Shown piece after piece: positions 4,886 through 5,617 of a stretch of 5,617 nt of DNA. The stretch is taken from the NCBI GenBank assembly GCA_002427975.1, contig DIZT01000336.1:1507-7123 (forward strand). Reading direction: 5' to 3'. Positions within the stretch are counted from its first letter, which is position 1, and every line of letters begins with the position of its first letter. The position numbers and the translations under genes are program-made. The notes under the pieces are model-generated. The model saw nothing but the letters and a program-made list of their open reading frames with translations. It had not been told where the DNA came from and did no database searches. The stretch comes from Micrococcaceae bacterium UBA6021. Lineage in GTDB: Bacteria > Actinomycetota > Actinomycetes > Actinomycetales > Micrococcaceae.

Positions 4886-4891
4886 CCTCCT
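4886..4891 (-). promoter_or_regulatory. Perfect Shine-Dalgarno directly abutting the pgsA start codon
   Basis: AGGAGG on the minus strand is followed immediately by GTG. The normal spacer is about five to nine bases. The sequence is TAG (ftsK stop), CCT, AGGAGG, GTG. A reinitiating or sliding 70S ribosome from ftsK could use it, or the annotated start may be wrong; the next in-frame ATG is residue 25 of PgsA. Confidence 0.55.
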
Positions 4892-4894
4892 AGG

Positions 4895-5617
4895 CTACCG
4901 TCCGGTGAGTGACCACGCGTCTTCGGAACCGTCCTCGTCGTCGCCGGAGGTGCCGTCGGCGCCGTCGAAATATTCGACTTTCTGGCTGCGCTGGTCCAGA
5001 TCCGCCTGCACGAGGTCCTCCGCGTACCCGCCCTGGGCAATGTTCGCGTTGGCGTTGTCGCTGAGCGCCGCGGTCTTCGAGTCGGCAGCCGCCGGCGCTT
5101 CCTGGCCCTTCATGGCTGCCAGCACCGCGCCGAGGTCGTCCGGCTTGACCAGGACATCGCGCGCCTTGGAACCCTCGGAGGGACCAACCACTCCCCTGGA
5201 CTCAAGCAGGTCCATCAGGCGGCCGGCCTTCGCGAAACCGACACGCAACTTGCGCTGCAGCATCGACGTCGAGCCGAACTGGGTGGTGACCACCAGCTCC
5301 GTGGCCTGCAGCAGCACGTCCAAATCGTCCCCGATGTCGTCGTCGATCTGCTTCTTCTGCGTCTCGGGAGCGACGTCGTGGCGGTAGTCGACCTTAAGCT
5401 GGCCCTTGACGTGTTCCACCACCTTGTGGATTTCGGATTCCGTCACCCACGCGCCTTGTACGCGCATGGCCTTGGAGGCACCCATCGGCAGGAACAGGGC
5501 ATCACCCTGTCCGATGAGCTTCTCCGCACCGGGCTGGTCCAGGACCACGCGGGAGTCGGTGACCGAGGACGTGGCGAAGGCCATGCGGGACGGCACGTTG
5601 GCCTTGATCAGGCCGGT
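4895..5617 (-). CDS. ftsK: FtsK/SpoIIIE DNA translocase (C-terminal part only)
   Basis: The last 240 residues of a septal DNA translocase that pumps chromosome termini through the closing septum and activates XerCD at dif. The fragment opens [18 protein letters not shown], which lies just after the Walker B region of the motor domain, then [19 protein letters not shown] and RVQGAWV. A charged linker leads to the winged-helix gamma domain (about 97-158), with [39 protein letters not shown], the KOPS-reading and XerD-contacting module. The remaining tail of about 70 residues is low in complexity, alanine-rich and then acidic ([18 protein letters not shown]), and probably disordered. Walker A and B and the membrane domain lie beyond the right edge. 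It is followed by pgsA after 9 bp, so it is probably the upstream gene of the ftsK-pgsA-cinA operon. Confidence 0.97.
   Translation of the reverse strand, partial: TGLIKANVPSRMAFATSSVTDSRVVLDQPGAEKLIGQGDALFLPMGASKAMRVQGAWVTESEIHKVVEHVKGQLKVDYRHDVAPETQKKQIDDDIGDDLDVLLQATELVVTTQFGSTSMLQRKLRVGFAKAGRLMDLLESRGVVGPSEGSKARDVLVKPDDLGAVLAAMKGQEAPAAADSKTAALSDNANANIAQGGYAEDLVQADLDQRSQKVEYFDGADGTSGDDEDGSEDAWSLTGR

Noticed and set aside
4695..5387. A 230-codon plus-strand frame antisense to ftsK and pgsA
   Set aside because: Low-complexity serine/alanine translation, antisense to conserved FtsK and PgsA sequence. It is a composition artefact.
1..5617. CRISPR array, insertion sequence, tRNA, attachment site or novel defence system
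   Set aside because: No regularly spaced repeats, transposase or integrase frames, tRNA-like cloverleaf or defence domains were seen. All genes are conserved chromosomal families in a conserved order.

Overview
The window is a high-GC actinobacterial chromosome segment. It looks most like the Micrococcaceae (Arthrobacter, Pseudarthrobacter or Paenarthrobacter), judging from memory of the protein sequences (MiaB N-terminus, ClgR, RecA) and from the gene order. GTG and TTG starts are common. Going down the minus strand the order is ftsK (3' part), pgsA, cinA/pncC, clgR, [marR on the plus strand], DUF3046, recA, recX, miaB (5' part). Apart from the marR gene, this matches the conserved actinobacterial block known from Mycobacterium tuberculosis (Rv2748c ftsK to Rv2733c miaB). 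It is a vertically inherited core region. I see no mobile element, CRISPR array, RNA gene or phage gene, and no undescribed multi-gene system.

Right part (3761-5617, minus strand): the FtsK C-terminal end, a CDP-alcohol phosphatidyltransferase (PgsA) and a stand-alone CinA C-terminal domain (NMN amidohydrolase type) are separated by two 9-bp gaps. They are almost certainly co-transcribed and translationally coupled. The 243 bp between cinA and clgR hold a hairpin and a candidate extracytoplasmic-function (ECF) sigma promoter, GGGAAC-N18-GTT. This fits the stress control known for clgR in other actinobacteria. A strong Shine-Dalgarno places the clgR start at 3517, although a 31-residue upstream extension is open.

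Middle (2259-3157): a plus-strand MarR-family regulator and clgR converge on a strong bidirectional terminator hairpin. marR diverges from a small DUF3046 gene across only about 40 bp. marR has a -10 hexamer 7 bp before its ATG and no Shine-Dalgarno, so its mRNA is probably leaderless.

Left part (1-2258, minus strand): the recA-recX-miaB unit. recX overlaps recA by 14 bp. The recA leader (2027-2258) is the most information-rich non-coding stretch. It has a near-consensus PafBC-type (RecA-NDp) promoter close to recA, a one-mismatch LexA box further upstream, a perfect DnaA box between them and several short palindromes. The inferred picture is recA under two DNA-damage inputs (LexA/SOS and PafBC), as in M. 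tuberculosis. The points most worth a second look are this leader, the clgR promoter and start choice, the repeat-bearing recX N-terminus, and the pgsA start whose Shine-Dalgarno abuts the start codon.
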